From: Candidatus Equibacterium intestinale
Lineage (GTDB): Bacteria; Bacteroidota; Bacteroidia; Bacteroidales; UBA932
DNA length: 6,797 bases
Direction of reading: 5' to 3'
Assembly: GCA_018064305.1 (NCBI GenBank)
Contig: JAGHVP010000009.1
Span: forward strand, 1-6,797
The position numbers and the translations under genes were made by a program. The notes beneath the pieces are model-generated. The model searched no databases and was not told the DNA's origin. It was given only the letters and a program-made list of their open reading frames with translations. This document shows positions 6,695 through 6,797 of this stretch, piece after piece (positions within the stretch are counted from its first letter, which is position 1; the number at the start of each line of letters is the position of its first letter).

Positions 6695-6797
6695 TCAGTT
6701 CCGGCCTGCAACGGCCAGAGCTACAGCAATTCCGTCGAGGGCGCTGGATACTATGCCACCTGCATAGCCGGCGCCCTCTCCGCATGGATAGAGGCCC
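6695..6797 (-). CDS. FAD-dependent dehydrogenase (COG2509-like), C-terminal end only
   Basis: Reading the - strand from the right edge gives 33 residues, GLYPCGEGAGYAGGIVSSAL onward, ending in AVAGRN and a TGA at 6697-6695. The pattern GLYPxGEGAGYAGGIVSSAxDG is the conserved C-terminal FAD-binding motif of the uncharacterised FAD-dependent dehydrogenases grouped as COG2509. The glycine-rich stretch contacts the flavin and the following helix closes the protein. The remainder, including the N-terminal dinucleotide-binding fold, lies beyond the window. It runs toward iorB. BaiN/HI0933-type flavoproteins have a different C-terminal motif and are less likely. Confidence 0.82.
   Translation of the reverse strand, partial: GLYPCGEGAGYAGGIVSSALDGIAVALAVAGRN
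6737..6778. other. Long imperfect hairpin inside the end of the convergent flavoprotein gene
   Basis: GAGGGCGC (6737-6744) pairs with GCGCCCTC (6771-6778), and TGG pairs with CCG inside it with one T-G wobble. After a 3-base ATA bulge, CTATGC (6751-6756) pairs with GCATAG (6762-6767) around the 5-base loop CACCT. That totals 17 pairs. No T-run follows on either strand, so it is not a classic intrinsic terminator. It lies 52 bases after the iorB stop and could still mark the 3' end or stabilise the + strand transcript. It also lies in codons for the conserved EGAGYAGGI motif, so chance is a real alternative. Confidence 0.4.

Noticed and set aside
6702..6715. Short hairpin GGCC-TGCAAC-GGCC after iorB as a terminator
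   Set aside because: The stem has only four pairs, with no T-run, and it lies inside the last codons of the convergent gene.

Overview
The window looks like a stretch of a Bacteroidales (Bacteroidota) chromosome with G+C a little above 50% by eye. Four things point there. A perfect match to the Bacteroides-type -7 promoter element (TAnnTTTG) stands just upstream of the first gene. Most starts lack a Shine-Dalgarno sequence and instead follow short leaders, several of them A/T-rich. The indolepyruvate oxidoreductase alpha subunit has no ferredoxin domain. The PdxA signature is of a non-proteobacterial form. The genus cannot be fixed from the sequence.

Layout: six complete genes run on the + strand from 31 to 6685 with gaps of only 3 to 26 bases. 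In order they are pdxA (31-1113); an in-frame fusion of ribonuclease HI to a MalY/PatB-type PLP-dependent C-S lyase/aminotransferase (1126-2781); pfkA (2794-3777); an AqpZ-type water channel (3804-4505); iorA (4509-6104); and iorB (6110-6685). The 3' end of a seventh gene, a COG2509-type FAD-dependent dehydrogenase, comes in from the right on the - strand and stops at 6695, nine bases from the iorB stop. No stretch over 300 bases lacks a gene. I see no RNA gene, mobile element or CRISPR array.

How the genes fit together: the tight same-strand packing suggests one or two transcripts. PdxA makes a precursor of pyridoxal phosphate, and the gene 12 bases downstream encodes a PLP enzyme, so these two are a sensible pair. 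IorA and IorB are the two subunits of a 2-oxoacid:ferredoxin oxidoreductase acting on transaminated aromatic amino acids. PfkA is core glycolysis and the aquaporin moves water; their link to the rest is probably only positional.

The most unusual item is the RNase HI/PatB fusion. Both halves keep every catalytic residue I can check, and the short linker contains no ATG for independent translation of the second half. Other points of interest are the ferredoxin-less IorA, the distinct codon usage of the aquaporin gene, and a long hairpin in the end of the convergent gene. I see no convincing wholly new multi-gene system.
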